Shown here piece after piece: positions 63,001 to 64,000 of a stretch of DNA of 64,000 bases. The first letter of the stretch is position 1; every line of letters starts with the position of its first letter. The notes under the pieces are model-generated. The model worked only from the letters and a program-made list of their open reading frames with translations, searched no databases and was not told the DNA's origin. Source of the stretch: Sclerurus mexicanus (taxonomy: Eukaryota; Chordata; Aves; Passeriformes; Furnariidae); the NCBI GenBank assembly GCA_013396755.1, contig VWZF01000299.1, positions 249,040 to 313,039 on the forward strand, read 5' to 3'. Both the position numbers and the translations under genes were made by a program.

Positions 63001-64000
63001 ACGTCCATATAATTTTTTTTCATATACACTAATTCACAGCCCACTATATGGCAACCACCAAGGCTTGAAAGGGCAGAAGGAAATATCTGAGAAGGCAGAA
63101 CTAAGAGCAAAAAAAATCTTTTGTAGAAAAAGAAAAGCTAGAAATTACTTGTGCATTTTCTATTTCAAGAGAAACAAAACTGTTCAAATACTCAATAGAA
63201 AGGGAAAGTGAATAAGCTGCTGCACTCTGATTAAATTACTATACATTTGTTTTCATACTGTTTTCTTTCAGTATTACTTTTTCCATTAGGTGTGCATTGC
63301 TCACCTGAGAGAGAGAGACCAGAAAACTAGCATGCTACTTGGAGTACCTGGTAGTGTACAAAGCTTAGGAGAAGGCGAGCAAGAACAATGCTCCCTCTCA
63401 ATGCCAAGGTCATGTAACACATATCAAGGAGGAAGGCAGTTAACTGTCCCTTCAGCTGGAGGCTGCAGATTCCAGCCCTTTCCATGGGCATGCACAAGAT
63501 CTTCATGAAAGACGGTGGTTAGTCACTCATACATCATGCATTCAAACAGAAATTAGCCCGTGGACGAGGGCACAGCTGACTGAAGCAATTCACTGCATTT
63601 GCCTCGAGGAGTCTGACTCAAAGAGGAATAGAGGACTGGCTCTAAATAACAGTCCTTTCCACAATCCTGCAATCCGCAGGATCTCCACTGGTCACGCACA
63701 CTGTGTCCATCCTTACCCAGCAGTGCATTTGCAGAGACTGTGAATTAACTTTCTGTCTATTCACATGACACAAATACAGTTGAGTCTTGTAATGAGGAAC
63801 AATCAGTACCAAGAAAGTCACAGGCACCCTCCCAAGGTACTGCAAGCTGAATAGCAGCATTCCCTGAAGGCACCACAGTCTCTTGCACCATTCCAATGCA
63901 ACTCCAGCTGCTGAAGATGTTTCCGTAAGTGTCAAAGTACTACACAGTCCTAATCCACAGACCACCTGTAGGCACCACCATAATGCAGAGAGGACAAGTC

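Larger units (their letters stand above)
47662..64000. other. Probable 5' intron or upstream region, third part; no gene recognised
   Basis: AT-rich sequence with only short frames. It contains a T-rich tract at 54694-54719, a caaa/ccaa simple repeat at 60022-60048 and a stretch at about 61535-61790 that reads like a conserved non-coding element, which is a guess. No CpG island, promoter or RNA gene was seen, so the transcription start of the gene is not placed. Confidence 0.6.

Noticed and set aside
1..64000. CRISPR arrays, bacterial operons, phage or plasmid modules
   Set aside because: The spliced vertebrate gene, CR1 repeats and absence of dense long open frames exclude a prokaryotic or phage source.

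Overview
The window looks like vertebrate, most likely avian, nuclear DNA. It is AT-rich and intron-dominated, with no bacterial-style operons and no long open frames. The recognisable interspersed repeats are eroded CR1-type LINE fragments, the dominant family in birds and other sauropsids. I saw no Alu-, B1- or L1-like element. The species cannot be named from the sequence.

The one gene I can support is on the minus strand: the 5' coding half of PCBP3, a poly(rC)-binding KH-domain protein. Five exons are placed, in transcript order: 23063-22914 (5'UTR plus 26 codons), 9708-9685 (8 codons), 9591-9559 (11 codons), 6867-6751 (39 codons) and 1323-1192 (44 codons). All have consensus GT/AG borders, all introns are phase 0, and the joined 128 codons have no stop or frameshift. 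They cover KH1 entirely and the first half of KH2. The remaining exons (rest of KH2, linker, KH3, 3'UTR) lie beyond the left edge. The start exon has a strong splice acceptor in front of it, so at least one untranslated upstream exon must lie further right, in 23064-64000 or beyond. I could not identify it.

Layout: 1-1191 is the start of the next intron; 1324-6750 is a 5.4 kb intron with an old CR1/L3-like fragment; 6868-9558 is a 2.7 kb intron whose end next to the microexons is unusually CpG-rich and carries three minus-strand GCATG motifs; 9592-9684 is a 93-base intron between the two microexons; 9709-22913 is a 13.2 kb intron with an 0.8 kb decayed CR1; 23064-64000 is about 41 kb of probable 5' intron or upstream DNA with a second clear CR1 fragment, simple repeats and one unassigned coding-like frame at 47305-47661.

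I found no convincing new system. The best leads are the microexon pair whose junction falls inside the KH1 RNA-binding loop, the adjacent CpG/GCATG block, and the orphan frame near 47.5 kb.
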